Assembly (NCBI RefSeq): GCF_009720365.1
Contig: NZ_WBZD01000020.1
Coordinates: 124,001-188,000 of the forward strand
Reading direction: 5' to 3'
Length of the DNA stretch: 64,000 nucleotides
Source of the DNA: Catellatospora paridis
Lineage (GTDB): Bacteria; Actinomycetota; Actinomycetes; Mycobacteriales; Micromonosporaceae
Made by a program: the position numbers and the translations under genes. The notes beneath the pieces are model-generated. The model was given only the letters and a program-made list of their open reading frames with translations, was not told the DNA's origin and ran no database searches. Every line of letters begins with the position of its first letter. Positions within the stretch are counted from its first letter, which is position 1. Positions 7,091 through 15,810 of this stretch are shown one piece after another.

Positions 7091-8242
7091 TCAACTCCCC
7101 GTGCAGGCGGTCCCGTCCACGGTGCAGGCGGTGATCGCCTGGCCGAGGGCCAGCAGCGCCGGGAAGCGGATGATGAAGGTCACCGATCCGTTGGCGGCCA
7201 CGGTGCGGGCCGGGCCGACCGGCGTCACCGTGACCTTCGGGCCGTCCCGCGTGAAGGTCACCGCCGAGGTGGACCGGTTCTCGACCGCCCGGTCGGCCGG
7301 CATGGTCAGCACGACGGTCCAGTTCTCCCGCGGGGCGGTGCCGGGATTGCGCACCGTCACCTCGGTGTCGAACCCGCCCAGCCCGAGCAGCGCGATCGTG
7401 CGGTAGTTCGCGGTCAGCGGGGTGCCCGCCAGCGGTGATCCGGTCGCCTCGGGCAGCGGCGAGCCGCCGGCCGAGCCGGACACCACCGGCTGGGGCGAAG
7501 CGCCGCGCACGGCCGGCTGCGGGGTGCCGGAGGCGGCCGCGGCGGGGTCCGTGGCGGCCACGCCCGGCTGCACGCCGGAGCCCAGCCCGTACACCGGCTC
7601 GGTGTCGGCGCCGGGGGCGCCGCCGCTGTTGCCGCCGATCATGACCGCCACCGCCGTGCTGATCAGCACCACCAGCACCACCGCACCGGCCAGCGAGAGC
7701 AGTCGCAGCCGCTTCGAGCCGCCCGCGGGCGGTGCTGCGGGCGGCATCGGGCCGAGCGGGACCGTCTCCCGCCGCCGCGGGATCGCGGTGTGCAGGTCGG
7801 CTCGCACGCCACCCAGGTCGACCTCGCCGGAGGCGAGCCGGTCCAGGGCCGCGGGCAGCTGGTCGCCGAACATGAACTGGTATGACCGGCGCAGCTCGCG
7901 CCGCCGCTGCGTGCCGTCGACCCCGAAGAACCCCGTCTGCAGCACGGTCAGCCGGCAACCGGCCTCGGTGTCCGCCAGCGACCAGGTGACCTCGGTGTGC
8001 GTGTGGTCGTCGCGCCAGTGCATGGCCAGCCGCTCCTGCGCCGACACCGCCACGACGTCCAGATCGAACGGTGTCGCCAACCCGGCCAGGCCCGGCGGCG
8101 GGAAGGCGCGGAAGGTGTCCCCCGCGGTCGGCGTGAGATCGGTGGGCACGAACCACTCGCGCAGCAGTCGCTGCTCGGTGAGCGCCCGCCAGACCCTGGC
8201 CCGGGGGTGGGAGAGATCGACGTCGAGTCGCAGCTCGGTCAC
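7091..8242 (-). CDS. Membrane protein: cytoplasmic SRPBCC domain, one TM helix, extracellular CBM2-like domain
   Basis: 383 residues from GTG 8242. Residues 1-140 form an SRPBCC/AHSA1-type domain ('RARVWRALTEQRLLREWFVP' start, 'HWRDDHTHTEVTWSLAD', 'LQTGFFGVDG'). A basic patch precedes one TM helix at about 181-203 (LAGAVVLVVLISTAVAVMI). A Pro/Ala/Ser/Gly-rich linker leads to a beta domain (about 280-383) with 'TEVTVRNPGTAPRENWTVVL' and a two-Cys end (C-T-V-D-G-T-A-C). The start is set by alignment with the paralogue downstream in coordinate and by a minus-10 element 6 bases upstream. Ligand and role are unknown; SRPBCC folds bind hydrophobic ligands, CBM2 folds bind polysaccharide. Confidence 0.75.
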   Translation of the reverse strand: MTELRLDVDLSHPRARVWRALTEQRLLREWFVPTDLTPTAGDTFRAFPPPGLAGLATPFDLDVVAVSAQERLAMHWRDDHTHTEVTWSLADTEAGCRLTVLQTGFFGVDGTQRRRELRRSYQFMFGDQLPAALDRLASGEVDLGGVRADLHTAIPRRRETVPLGPMPPAAPPAGGSKRLRLLSLAGAVVLVVLISTAVAVMIGGNSGGAPGADTEPVYGLGSGVQPGVAATDPAAAASGTPQPAVRGASPQPVVSGSAGGSPLPEATGSPLAGTPLTANYRTIALLGLGGFDTEVTVRNPGTAPRENWTVVLTMPADRAVENRSTSAVTFTRDGPKVTVTPVGPARTVAANGSVTFIIRFPALLALGQAITACTVDGTACTGS

Positions 8243-8254
8243 GGACCGACTATA
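8243..8254 (-). promoter_or_regulatory. Minus-10 element of a leaderless promoter
   Basis: TATAGT lies on the minus strand 6 bases before GTG 8242, with no Shine-Dalgarno. The paralogue at 9706 has TATATT at the same distance. No clear minus-35 is seen. Confidence 0.5.
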
Positions 8255-8329
8255 GGGTCGCCCCACGACCCGCGGCACCCCCGAAATCGACCATGGTCGT
8301 GACCCGGGTGTCCGTTGCCGGACACAGGC

Positions 8330-9706
8330 TCAGCGTTTCGCGCAGCTCACGCCCTCGACGACGCAGCCCTCCGGCCGGGTGGCCCCGGACGGGTCACCCA
8401 CCTGGAAGGCGAGCACGAAGTCCTTGCCCGCGGGCAGGCGGCGGTGCACGTCCTGCGGCGTGAAGGTCACCCGCGAGCCGTCCTGGCGGAAGTCGATCCG
8501 GTCCCACGCGCTGGTCACCGTGGCTCCCGCGGGCAGGGTGACGGCGGCCGACCAGCCATCCACCACGGCGACGGGCCGGATGGTGATCTCTCCGATGTAG
8601 CCGCCGCTCCAGGTCTCCAGCGTCCGATACGAGACGGCCAGGGCCGGGGCGGCGGCCTCGGTCGGGCCGGGACCGGCCGGAGCAGCAGCCGCCGCCGACG
8701 GAGCGGCCGCCGACGCGCTCGGCGAGGCGGCCGGGCTCGCGGAGCGCGCCTCCGCCGAGGGCGTCGTGGACTCCCCCGCCTGCACCCCGGACCAGGGGCC
8801 GCGAGCGCTGTCGACCGGTTCCGCCGCCGGGCCCGGCGAGCGCAGCACCAGCGTCGCCACCGCGGTCACCGCCAGCACGGTGAGCACCATCGCGCCCGCC
8901 GCCGACAGCAGCCGCAACCGCCGGTCCACCGGCATGTGGAACACCCGGGCCAGCAGCCCGCCGGAAAGCGGGCCTTCGTCCTCCGCTCCCGCCGACAGGT
9001 CCGGGTGGGAACCCGTCGCGAACGGCGCCCCGGCGTCGAGGCCCGGGTCCCGGGGGTCAGGGCTCGCCGCGGACGGCGTAGGCGGGTCTGGGATCGCCGC
9101 AGGCGGCATGCGCGGGTCGAGGCCGACCGCGGGCCGCGCGCCGGGCGCGAGGGCCGCCATGGACGCCCCGGCGGGCGGCCGGGCAGTCCCGGCCGCCGCG
9201 GACACGGTCGCCACGGCCGGCGGGCGGCGGGGCATGTCGGCGGCGTCGTAGATGTCCTTGCTGCGCCGTCGGCGCGCCGGCAGCGCGGCCGCCTCCTCCT
9301 GGCGGGCCAGCAGGGCGGGCAGCCGCTGCTCGAACATGGTGGCGTACGCCCGCTGCAGCTCGGCGCGGCACACCTGGCCGGCGATGCCGAGGAAACCGGT
9401 CTGGCTCACCCGCAGCCGGCTGCCGCCCGCGACGGTCGACAACTCCCAGACCACGTCGGCGTGCAACTGCTCGCCGCGCCAGCGCAGCGCCAGGCGGGTC
9501 GGGCCGACCACCTCGATCACGTCCATGTCGAACGGCGCCGTGAACCCCGGCAGGTCGCCGCCGGGGTAGGCCCGGTACACCCCGCCCGGCACGGGCATGA
9601 GGTCGGTCTGCAGGAACCATTCCCCCAGCAGCCGGCGATCGGTCAGCGCCTGCCACACCGACTCCACCGGGAAGGGGAGCTCCACATCGAGCCGCAGCAC
9701 GGTCAC
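8330..9706 (-). CDS. Membrane protein: SRPBCC domain, TM helix, extracellular CBM2-like domain (paralogue)
   Basis: 458 residues from GTG 9706. It has the same layout as the gene at 7091-8242: SRPBCC domain (about 1-135; 'VESVWQALTDRRLLGEWFLQ', 'LQLHADVVWEL'-like strand, 'SQTGFLGIAG'), a long cytoplasmic Pro/Ala-rich linker (about 150-270), one TM helix (about 275-295, 'AAGAMVLTVLAVTAVATLVL'), a second low-complexity linker rich in Ala, Ser and Pro, and a C-terminal beta domain (about 360-458) with 'WSGGYIGEITIRP', 'GWSAAVTLPAG' and the end motif C-V-V-E-G-V-S-C. The internal linker is much longer than in the sister gene. Tandem duplication is inferred. Confidence 0.75.
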   Translation of the reverse strand: MTVLRLDVELPFPVESVWQALTDRRLLGEWFLQTDLMPVPGGVYRAYPGGDLPGFTAPFDMDVIEVVGPTRLALRWRGEQLHADVVWELSTVAGGSRLRVSQTGFLGIAGQVCRAELQRAYATMFEQRLPALLARQEEAAALPARRRRSKDIYDAADMPRRPPAVATVSAAAGTARPPAGASMAALAPGARPAVGLDPRMPPAAIPDPPTPSAASPDPRDPGLDAGAPFATGSHPDLSAGAEDEGPLSGGLLARVFHMPVDRRLRLLSAAGAMVLTVLAVTAVATLVLRSPGPAAEPVDSARGPWSGVQAGESTTPSAEARSASPAASPSASAAAPSAAAAAPAGPGPTEAAAPALAVSYRTLETWSGGYIGEITIRPVAVVDGWSAAVTLPAGATVTSAWDRIDFRQDGSRVTFTPQDVHRRLPAGKDFVLAFQVGDPSGATRPEGCVVEGVSCAKR

Positions 9707-9718
9707 GGGCCGAATATA
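9707..9718 (-). promoter_or_regulatory. Minus-10 element of a leaderless promoter
   Basis: TATATT lies 6 bases before GTG 9706 on the minus strand, and no ribosome binding site is present. The placement matches that of the sister gene. Confidence 0.5.
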
Positions 9719-9770
9719 GAGCCGGTCCGGCCGCTCCGCCGTCTGGTTTAGGGCGGAGTTAAGCCACTGC

Positions 9771-10568
9771 TCAGCCAGCCTTGCAGGCGACGTCGTCCAC
9801 CGTGCAGGTGACCGCGAAGTCGCCCGGCCCGCGCCGGCCGATGAACCCGAAGGTCACCGTCGCGCCGGGAGAGAGCGCGCCGCGCTCGGGGGTGAAGACC
9901 CAGACACCGTCCTGACCGGACCGGTCGGCCTCCCAGTCGCCGTCGACGGTGCTGCCCTGCGGCAGCTGGATCCGCACCTTCCACGCCAGCGGGGTGGTGC
10001 CCGTGTTGCGCACCCGTACGGAGATCACGTAGCCGTTGCCCCAGGCGTTCACGTCGTAGGTCGCCGAGGCGGCGTCGGGCGGCGCCGCGGCGGGCTGGTT
10101 CGACGGCCGGGGCCCGCTGCTGGCGGGAGCGGGGCTCACGGTCGGGGAGGAGGCCGGAGCCGAGGCGGACGGGGAGGCGCTGGGACGCGCGGGCTTGGCC
10201 TCACGCGAAACGACGGCGCTGGGTGTCATCACGCCGAATCCGTCGGTGAAGCCGGCACCCGACGTGCTCGGCCGGCCGGTGGGCAGCGCCACCGACGGCT
10301 GCGGTGCGGGTGTGGCCAGGGCCCAGGCGGCCGCGCCGGACACCAGCAGGCACATGGTCGCGACGCCGATCACCAGCGGCTGCCTGCCGAGGCGACGCGG
10401 GGCGGGCTCCTCGACCTGCGCCGGGCGCTCAGCAGGACGCGGGACGGACTCCGCCGCCTGCGCCTGGTGCTCGGCCGGACGCGGGGCGGGCTCCTCCGCC
10501 GCCGGGTCCCCGACCGCGCGGGGCAGCAGGGTGGTCTCGTCGTCCTCGTGCAGCCGATGCTTGCTCAC
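9771..10568 (-). CDS. Membrane-anchored CBM2-like (cellulose-binding-type) domain protein
   Basis: 265 residues from GTG 10568. There is a short acidic N-terminus, then a repeated Pro/Glu/Ala segment ('PAEEPAPRPAEHQAQ' and near-repeats), one TM helix (about 70-90, 'VIGVATMCLLVSGAAAWALA'), a Ser/Pro/Ala linker, and a C-terminal domain with the family-2 carbohydrate-binding pattern: 'WGNGYVISVRVRNTGTTPLA', a W-K/R strand, 'LSPGATVTFGFIGRRG' and the end motif C-T-V-D-D-V-A-C shared with the two preceding proteins. It lacks the SRPBCC domain. Surface exposure is inferred. Whether it binds glycan is uncertain because only some CBM2 tryptophans are kept. Confidence 0.75.
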   Translation of the reverse strand: MSKHRLHEDDETTLLPRAVGDPAAEEPAPRPAEHQAQAAESVPRPAERPAQVEEPAPRRLGRQPLVIGVATMCLLVSGAAAWALATPAPQPSVALPTGRPSTSGAGFTDGFGVMTPSAVVSREAKPARPSASPSASAPASSPTVSPAPASSGPRPSNQPAAAPPDAASATYDVNAWGNGYVISVRVRNTGTTPLAWKVRIQLPQGSTVDGDWEADRSGQDGVWVFTPERGALSPGATVTFGFIGRRGPGDFAVTCTVDDVACKAG

Positions 10569-10654
10569 GACCCGCGAGGCTACCGTCCCCGCGCTCACCG
10601 CCGCGATCGGCCATCCGACTGTGGCTTGCCGCCGCCCTGTGGCCGGGCGCGGTC

Positions 10655-11131
10655 CTAGCGCATGCCCTTGGCGCGGCGGCCCAGCTCGCGGCTGATCTCC
10701 CGGTCGGAGTCGCGCTTGGCGATGTCCTGGCGCTTGTCGTAGGACTTCTTGCCGCGCGCCAGCCCGATCTCGACCTTGGCCCACCCGTCCTTGAAGTACA
10801 TGGACAGCGGCACCATGGTCAGGCCGCCCTCACGGGTCTTGGTGAGCAGGTGGATGATCTCTTTCTGCTTGAGCAGCAGCTTGCGGATGCGCCGCGGCGC
10901 GTGGTTGGTCCACGTGCCCATGGCGTACTCCGGGATGTGCAGCGCGTGCAGGTAGATCTCGCCGTCGCGTTCCTGGCCGAACGCGTCGACCAGCGACGCC
11001 CGCCCGGCCCGCAGCGACTTCACCTCGGTGCCCATCAGGGCGATGCCCGCCTCGAAGGTCTCGAGGATGGTGTAGTCGTGGTACGCCTTGCGGTTCGACG
11101 CGATGACCTTGCGGCCCTTCTCCCGCGGCAT
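10655..11131 (-). CDS. smpB: SsrA-binding protein
   Basis: 158 residues from ATG 11131, preceded by GAGGAGAGGAGGG, so the ATG eight codons upstream is not used. SmpB signatures: '[20 protein letters not shown]', '[19 protein letters not shown]', '[13 protein letters not shown]', '[12 protein letters not shown]' and a basic C-terminal tail '[20 protein letters not shown]' that enters the mRNA channel. It binds tmRNA (ssrA at 6629-7004) and delivers it to stalled ribosomes. Downstream of it on the same strand are the three CBM2-like genes and then ssrA. Confidence 0.97.
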   Translation of the reverse strand: MPREKGRKVIASNRKAYHDYTILETFEAGIALMGTEVKSLRAGRASLVDAFGQERDGEIYLHALHIPEYAMGTWTNHAPRRIRKLLLKQKEIIHLLTKTREGGLTMVPLSMYFKDGWAKVEIGLARGKKSYDKRQDIAKRDSDREISRELGRRAKGMR

Positions 11132-11320
11132 GACGGCCCTCCTCTCCTCGATCACGGCAACCCGACAATGTTACCGATGACCAAGACCGAACCGCGATCG
11201 AGATAGCGCCTCACTCCCACACCGCACCCGGGTTCGGCCGCCGACGCACCCGCCAGGAGCGGAAGTCCGCGCAGCGGACGAGCGACCGGCGGGTAAGGGA
11301 GGCCTCCCAGGCCGAACCCC

Positions 11321-11339
11321 GCGCCCGCGAAGCGGGCGC
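11321..11339 (-). terminator. Short GC hairpin after the M23 peptidase gene
   Basis: GCGCCCGC, loop GAA, GCGGGCGC, 12 bases after the peptidase stop. No clear T-run follows, so termination is uncertain. Confidence 0.4.
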
Positions 11340-11351
11340 CAGCAGCTCAGC

Positions 11352-12593
11352 TCAGCAGAGGCAGCCCGGGAGCCAGTTGAGGGGCTGGACGGGGTTGCCG
11401 TTCTGGCGGACCTCGAAGTGCAGGTGGAAGCCGGTGGAGGCGCCGGTGGTGCCGACCTTGCCGATGAGCTGGCCGCCACGGATCTTGTCGCCGACCTTCA
11501 CCAGGATCTTCGACTGGTGGGCGTAGCAGGTGGAGATGACCTTGCCGCCGGACTTGCCGTGGGTGAGGCAGGTGTAGTTGCCGTACCCGCCGAGCCAGCC
11601 GGCGCTGCTGACGGTGCCGCCCGCCGCCGCGAAGATGGGCTGGCCGCCGCCCGCCGCGATGTCGACCCCGGCGTGCAGCTGCCAGACGCCGTAGTACGGG
11701 TCGTAGCGGTTGCCGAAGTCGCTGGACTTCCAGCCCTTGGTCGGCATGAGGAACTTCGCCCCCGGGCGCAGGATCGGCACGAACTTGCCGTACTGGCCCT
11801 CCCAGACCCGCAGCTCGTCGGCGATGCGCTCGCTCTGCTCCTTGACCTCCTGGTAATGCCGCTGGACCTCGGCCTTCTCGGCCTTCGCCGACTCCATCGC
11901 CTTCTTCTGGCGGGTGGCGAGCGTGTCGAGATCGCGGCGGGCCTGCTCGGCTTCCTGCCGCGCCTTCTCGGCGGCGAGCAGGGCCGCGCGGGCGATCCGG
12001 GCCGCGTCGGCAGCCTCCCGGCGCTTCAGCTCGGACTCACTGGTGATCTGTTTCGCGGCCCGGCGGGCGGCGACGAAGCCGTCGATCGCGTCCCGCCGGA
12101 TGCGGGCGATCTGGTCGATGTAGTTGCCGCGGTCCAGGAACTCCTGCGGCCGGGTCGCGGCCATGAGCACGTTGAACTCGGCGAGGTTGGACCCGTGCAG
12201 GGTGGCCACGGCGAACCGGGCGAACCGGTCCCGGCCCTCCTGGACCTGGCGGACCGATGCCTGGTATGCCTGGTCGGTGACGGCCCAGGCGGCGGTGGCC
12301 TGGTCGGCGCGCCGCTGGGCGGACGCCGCCTTGGTCTCGGCGACCACCACGGTGGCCCTGGTCTTCGTGATCCGTTCCTGGGCGGCGGGCATGGCCGCGT
12401 TGGCCTCGGCGAGTTCGGTCGCGGCGGTGCGCGCCTTCGCGGACAGCGCCTCCAGCAGCGCTCCGGTCTTGGCCAGCTCGGCGTCGACGCGCTTCTTGTC
12501 GTCCTTGAGGTCGTCGGGGGCGGCATGCGCCGGCAGGCCGATCGCCACAGCGGTCAGCAGGGCGAACACCACCTGTACGAGTCGCCAGCGCAC
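11352..12593 (-). CDS. Secreted coiled-coil M23 (LytM) peptidoglycan endopeptidase, FtsEX partner
   Basis: 413 residues from GTG 12593, preceded by GGGAGG five bases upstream; an ATG further upstream would place the signal peptide internally. Signal peptide 1-24 ending 'GLPAHA'. Residues about 30-260 are long Ala/Glu/Lys/Arg-rich helices typical of an EnvC/RipC-like coiled coil ('ADQATAAWAVTDQAYQ'). The C-terminal LytM domain shows 'LHAGVDIAAG' (zinc His and Asp) and 'HLHFEVRQNGNPVQPLNWL' (catalytic His and zinc His). It is encoded directly after ftsE and ftsX on the same strand, so the FtsEX complex probably activates it to split septal peptidoglycan. This partnership is by analogy. Confidence 0.88.
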   Translation of the reverse strand: MRWRLVQVVFALLTAVAIGLPAHAAPDDLKDDKKRVDAELAKTGALLEALSAKARTAATELAEANAAMPAAQERITKTRATVVVAETKAASAQRRADQATAAWAVTDQAYQASVRQVQEGRDRFARFAVATLHGSNLAEFNVLMAATRPQEFLDRGNYIDQIARIRRDAIDGFVAARRAAKQITSESELKRREAADAARIARAALLAAEKARQEAEQARRDLDTLATRQKKAMESAKAEKAEVQRHYQEVKEQSERIADELRVWEGQYGKFVPILRPGAKFLMPTKGWKSSDFGNRYDPYYGVWQLHAGVDIAAGGGQPIFAAAGGTVSSAGWLGGYGNYTCLTHGKSGGKVISTCYAHQSKILVKVGDKIRGGQLIGKVGTTGASTGFHLHFEVRQNGNPVQPLNWLPGCLC

Positions 12594-12687
12594 GGGACCT
12601 CCCTCGCCTGTCCCGATCACCCTACTGCCGACATATGCCCTGATTCCAGGCAAAACCGACATTCAACCGGAGTGGCGCAGAAAAGGT

Positions 12688-12722
12688 GACGGCCCGCCCC
12701 CGAAGCCGGGAGACGGGCCGTC
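12688..12722 (-). terminator. Terminator after ftsX
   Basis: GACGGCCCG and CGGGCCGTC arms around a 17-base loop, 17 bases past the ftsX stop. It suggests that the M23 gene is transcribed from its own promoter. Confidence 0.6.
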
Positions 12723-12738
12723 GACGTGCGTCGCGCGA

Positions 12739-13614
12739 CTAGACGCGGATGTAGAAGCGCAGGGTCACCCAGGCGGTGACGGCGCTGACCACCGAGCCGA
12801 TGCCCGCCAGGATCGGCAGCATCAGGTTGACGTTGCCCCAGCTCACGGGCAGCAACAGGTCGGTCAGCGCGGCCAGCTTGCCGTCGATGAGCACGATCTT
12901 GCCGACGACCAGCATCACCCAGGCCAGGATCGAGCCCAGCAGCGCGGCGAAGACGGCCTCCAGCACGAACGGCGCCTGAATGAACCAGTTCGACGCGCCG
13001 ACCAGCTTCATGACCGCGACCTCGCGCCGCTTGCTGTACGCGGCGACCTGGATCGTGTTGGCGACCAGCAGCAGCGCGGCAAGGCCCATGAAGCCGGCGA
13101 CGACCAGCGACAGGTTCTGGACCGAGCCCAGGATGTCGAAGATCTTCTGGAGCAGTTTCTGCTGGTCGACGACCGTGTCCACGCCCGGCAGGCCGGCGTA
13201 GGCAGCGTTGATCTTGTCGAACTCCTGCGGGTTCTTCAGCGCGACCCGGAACGACTCCGGCAGCTCGTCCGCGCCGATCGCGTTGACCAGGTCGGGGGCG
13301 TCGCGGAACTGCTCCTTGAAGTTCTCGTACGCCATCTCCTTGGTCTCCCAGAGCACATCCTTGACCAGGGGATCGCTGTCCAACTTCGACTTGATGTCGG
13401 ACCGCTGCGCGTCGTCGATCGACTTCTCCAGGTAGATGGAGACCTCGACCTGCTCGTAGTAGTGGCCCTTCATCTCGTCGACCTGCATGTACATCAGCAG
13501 GCTGGCGCCGAGCATGGAGAGCGACACGATCATCGTAATGATCATGGCGATGGTCATCGTGACGTTGCGCCACAGCCCGACCAGCATTTCGAGCAGGACA
13601 TACTTCGCACGCAT
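12739..13614 (-). CDS. ftsX: Cell division protein FtsX (permease-like subunit)
   Basis: 291 residues. It has the FtsX topology: an N-terminal TM helix ('TMTIAMIITMIVSLSMLGAS', about 18-38), an extracellular domain of about 120 residues, and three C-terminal TM helices ('LVVAGFMGLAALLLVANTI', 'AVFAALLGSILAWVMLVVG', 'ILAGIGSVVSAVTAWVTL'). The cytoplasmic loop 'SKRREVAVMKLVGASNWFIQ' is the family's diagnostic motif. With FtsE it forms an ABC-type complex at the septum that controls a peptidoglycan hydrolase. It starts 62 bases after ftsE. Confidence 0.96.
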   Translation of the reverse strand: MRAKYVLLEMLVGLWRNVTMTIAMIITMIVSLSMLGASLLMYMQVDEMKGHYYEQVEVSIYLEKSIDDAQRSDIKSKLDSDPLVKDVLWETKEMAYENFKEQFRDAPDLVNAIGADELPESFRVALKNPQEFDKINAAYAGLPGVDTVVDQQKLLQKIFDILGSVQNLSLVVAGFMGLAALLLVANTIQVAAYSKRREVAVMKLVGASNWFIQAPFVLEAVFAALLGSILAWVMLVVGKIVLIDGKLAALTDLLLPVSWGNVNLMLPILAGIGSVVSAVTAWVTLRFYIRV

Positions 13615-13676
13615 CGGGGGAAATCCTCCGGGGGAGACGATCAGGACGTCAGGGACAGGGGCTCAGCGATGTCGGC

Positions 13677-14357
13677 TCAGCCGTACACACCGCGGGCCTG
13701 GTCGCGGACGATCCGGCCGCCCTCGATCTCGATGACGCGACGGCGCATCTGGTTGACGATGTTCGAGTCGTGGGTGACCATGACGACGGTCGTACCGGTC
13801 CGGTTGATCCGGTCCAGCAGACGCATGATCTCGATGGAGGTGTCCGGGTCGAGGTTACCGGTGGGCTCGTCGGCCAGCAGGATCAGCGGCCGGTTCACGA
13901 ACGCGCGCGCCACCGCGACGCGCTGCTGCTCACCACCGGACAGCTCGTGCGGGTAGCGGTGCTCCTTGCCGCCGAGGCCGACCAGCTCCAGCACCTCGGG
14001 CACCACGCGGCGGGCGACCGCCTTCGACTTGCCGATGACCTCGAGCGCGAACGCGACGTTCTCGTAGGCCGTCTTGTTCGGCAGCAGGCGGAAGTCCTGG
14101 AAGACGCAGCCGATCGAGCGGCGGAAGCTGGGGATCTTCCACCCTCGCATCGAGCTGATCTCCTTGCCGTTCACGATGACCTTGCCCTTGTTGGGCTTGA
14201 TCTCGTGCAGCATGAGCTTGACGATGCTTGATTTGCCGGAGCCGGACGGACCGATGAAGAAGACGAAGTCGCCCTTCTCGATCGAGACCGACACGTCGTC
14301 CAGTGAGGGCCGGGACGCCTTCGGGTAGGTCTTGGTCACGTGCTCAAGTCGAATCAC
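13677..14357 (-). CDS. ftsE: Cell division ATP-binding protein FtsE
   Basis: 226-residue ABC ATPase. Walker A '[17 protein letters not shown]' (about 36-52), Q-loop in '[11 protein letters not shown]', signature '[15 protein letters not shown]', Walker B '[13 protein letters not shown]' and switch His in '[11 protein letters not shown]'. The start '[20 protein letters not shown]' is that of FtsE. It is followed by ftsX. Upstream, a terminator separates it from prfB, so the ftsEX unit probably has its own promoter in the 223-base gap. Confidence 0.96.
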   Translation of the reverse strand: MIRLEHVTKTYPKASRPSLDDVSVSIEKGDFVFFIGPSGSGKSSIVKLMLHEIKPNKGKVIVNGKEISSMRGWKIPSFRRSIGCVFQDFRLLPNKTAYENVAFALEVIGKSKAVARRVVPEVLELVGLGGKEHRYPHELSGGEQQRVAVARAFVNRPLILLADEPTGNLDPDTSIEIMRLLDRINRTGTTVVMVTHDSNIVNQMRRRVIEIEGGRIVRDQARGVYG

Positions 14358-14529
14358 GGCGGAGAGTCTACGCGGTGTCGCCGTTTCGCCAAGCCCGCAG
14401 GGGTTGAGATGCCGGTATTGCCGTGAATGTTCCTGGAAAATTCCGTGATCTGCCCGTGATCAACTGTCACCGACAGTAGTCGCTTCACCCACCCGGGCGA
14501 CACGCCAGAGATGTCCATACATGAAAGAA

Positions 14530-14563
14530 ACTCCGCCCGGCTGCGGGAACAGCCGGGCGGAGT
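14530..14563 (-). terminator. prfB terminator
   Basis: 13-bp arms ACTCCGCCCGGCT / AGCCGGGCGGAGT, 18 bases past the prfB stop. Confidence 0.8.
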
Positions 14564-14580
14564 GAGGCTCACTCAGCCGA

Positions 14581-15696
14581 TCAGGCGGCGGCTTCCAGCT
14601 CGTTCTGCTTGCGCCAGCGGATGCCCGCCTCGACGAAGCTGTCGATCTCGCCGTCGAAGACCGCGGACGGGTTGCCCGTCTCGAACTCGGTGCGCAGATC
14701 CTTGACCATCTGGTACGGGTGCAGCACGTACGAGCGCATCTGGTCGCCCCAGGAGCCGGCCGCGTCGGTCTTCAGGCCCTCCATCTTGGCCCGCTCCTCC
14801 TGGCGCTTGCGCTCCAGCAGCCGGGCCTGCAGCACGCGCAGGGCCGATGCCTTGTTCTGCAGCTGGGACTTCTCGTTCTGGCAGGTCACCACGATGCCGG
14901 TCGGGATGTGCGTGATGCGCACCGCCGAGTCGGTGGTGTTGACGCTCTGGCCGCCGGGGCCGCTGGAGCGGTAGACGTCGACCTTCATCTCGTTCTCGGG
15001 GATGTCGATGTGGTCCGTCTGCTCCACCACCGGCAGCACCTCGACCCCGGCGAAGCTGGTCTGGCGGCGGCCCTGGTTGTCGAACGGGCTGATGCGCACC
15101 AGGCGGTGGGTGCCGGACTCGACCGACAGCGTGCCGTAGGCGTACGGCGCCTTCACCGCGAACGTGGCCGACTTCAGCCCGGCCTCCTCCGCGTACGAGG
15201 TGTCGTAGACCTCGGTCTGGTAGCCGTGGCGCTCGGCCCAGCGCAGGTACATGCGCAGCAGCATCTCGGCGAAGTCCGCGGCGTCCACGCCGCCCGCGCC
15301 GGCCCGGATGGCGACCAGCGCCTCACGGGAGTCGTACTCGCCGGAGAGCAGGGTGCGCACCTCCAGCTCCTCGACCGCCTTGGCCAGCGAGACCAGCTCC
15401 GTGCCGACCTCGGCCATGGAGGAGGCGTCGTTCTCGGCCTCGGCCAGCTCCATCAGCACCGCGACGTCGTCGATGCGCCCGCGCAGCTTCGTCAGCCTGT
15501 TGATCTCACCGGTCGCGTACGCCAGCCGAGAGGTGACCTCCTGCGCCTTGGCCTGGTCGTCCCACAGGTCCGGGGCCGAGGCCGCCTCCTCGAGCCGCTC
15601 CTTGTCCCGGCGCAGCCGGGCGATGTCGAGCACGGACTCGATGTTGCGCATGGTCGCGTCAAGGTTCTTGAGCTGATCGGCGTAGTCGGCAGTCAC
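14581..15696 (-). CDS. prfB: Peptide chain release factor 2
   Basis: 371 residues from GTG 15696 (V-T-A-D-Y-A-D-Q-L). The SPF tripeptide that reads UGA/UAA is visible in '[15 protein letters not shown]', and the catalytic GGQ in '[16 protein letters not shown]'. The coding frame is continuous across the N-terminal region where E. coli RF2 has its programmed +1 frameshift, so autoregulation by frameshifting is absent here, as in other actinobacteria. It ends at its own terminator before ftsE. Confidence 0.95.
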   Translation of the reverse strand: MTADYADQLKNLDATMRNIESVLDIARLRRDKERLEEAASAPDLWDDQAKAQEVTSRLAYATGEINRLTKLRGRIDDVAVLMELAEAENDASSMAEVGTELVSLAKAVEELEVRTLLSGEYDSREALVAIRAGAGGVDAADFAEMLLRMYLRWAERHGYQTEVYDTSYAEEAGLKSATFAVKAPYAYGTLSVESGTHRLVRISPFDNQGRRQTSFAGVEVLPVVEQTDHIDIPENEMKVDVYRSSGPGGQSVNTTDSAVRITHIPTGIVVTCQNEKSQLQNKASALRVLQARLLERKRQEERAKMEGLKTDAAGSWGDQMRSYVLHPYQMVKDLRTEFETGNPSAVFDGEIDSFVEAGIRWRKQNELEAAA

Positions 15697-15773
15697 GTCA
15701 ACAAGACTAGTGGCATCGGCCGCACGGTTTTCCGGGGCGCTCCCGCGACTTGACAGCGGCCACCGTCGCGGCA

Positions 15774-15794
15774 ATAGTAAATCTACTTTCCTAT
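15774..15794. promoter_or_regulatory. 21-bp palindromic operator before the ROK gene
   Basis: ATAG-T-AAA-N5-TTT-C-CTAT dyad lying 16 bases before GTG 15811, and just after a TTGACA-like hexamer at 15750-15755. It is placed to block its own promoter, so ROK autoregulation is likely. Confidence 0.6.
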
Positions 15795-15810
15795 TACGCG
15801 AGGAGGGCAC

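Noticed and set aside
9822-10784. Longer version of the CBM2-like gene starting at 10784
   Set aside because: The extra N-terminus overlaps the end of smpB in another frame and has no coding character; GTG 10568 fits better.
14581-15696. Programmed frameshift in prfB
   Set aside because: The frame is continuous and there is no in-frame UGA near the N-terminus.
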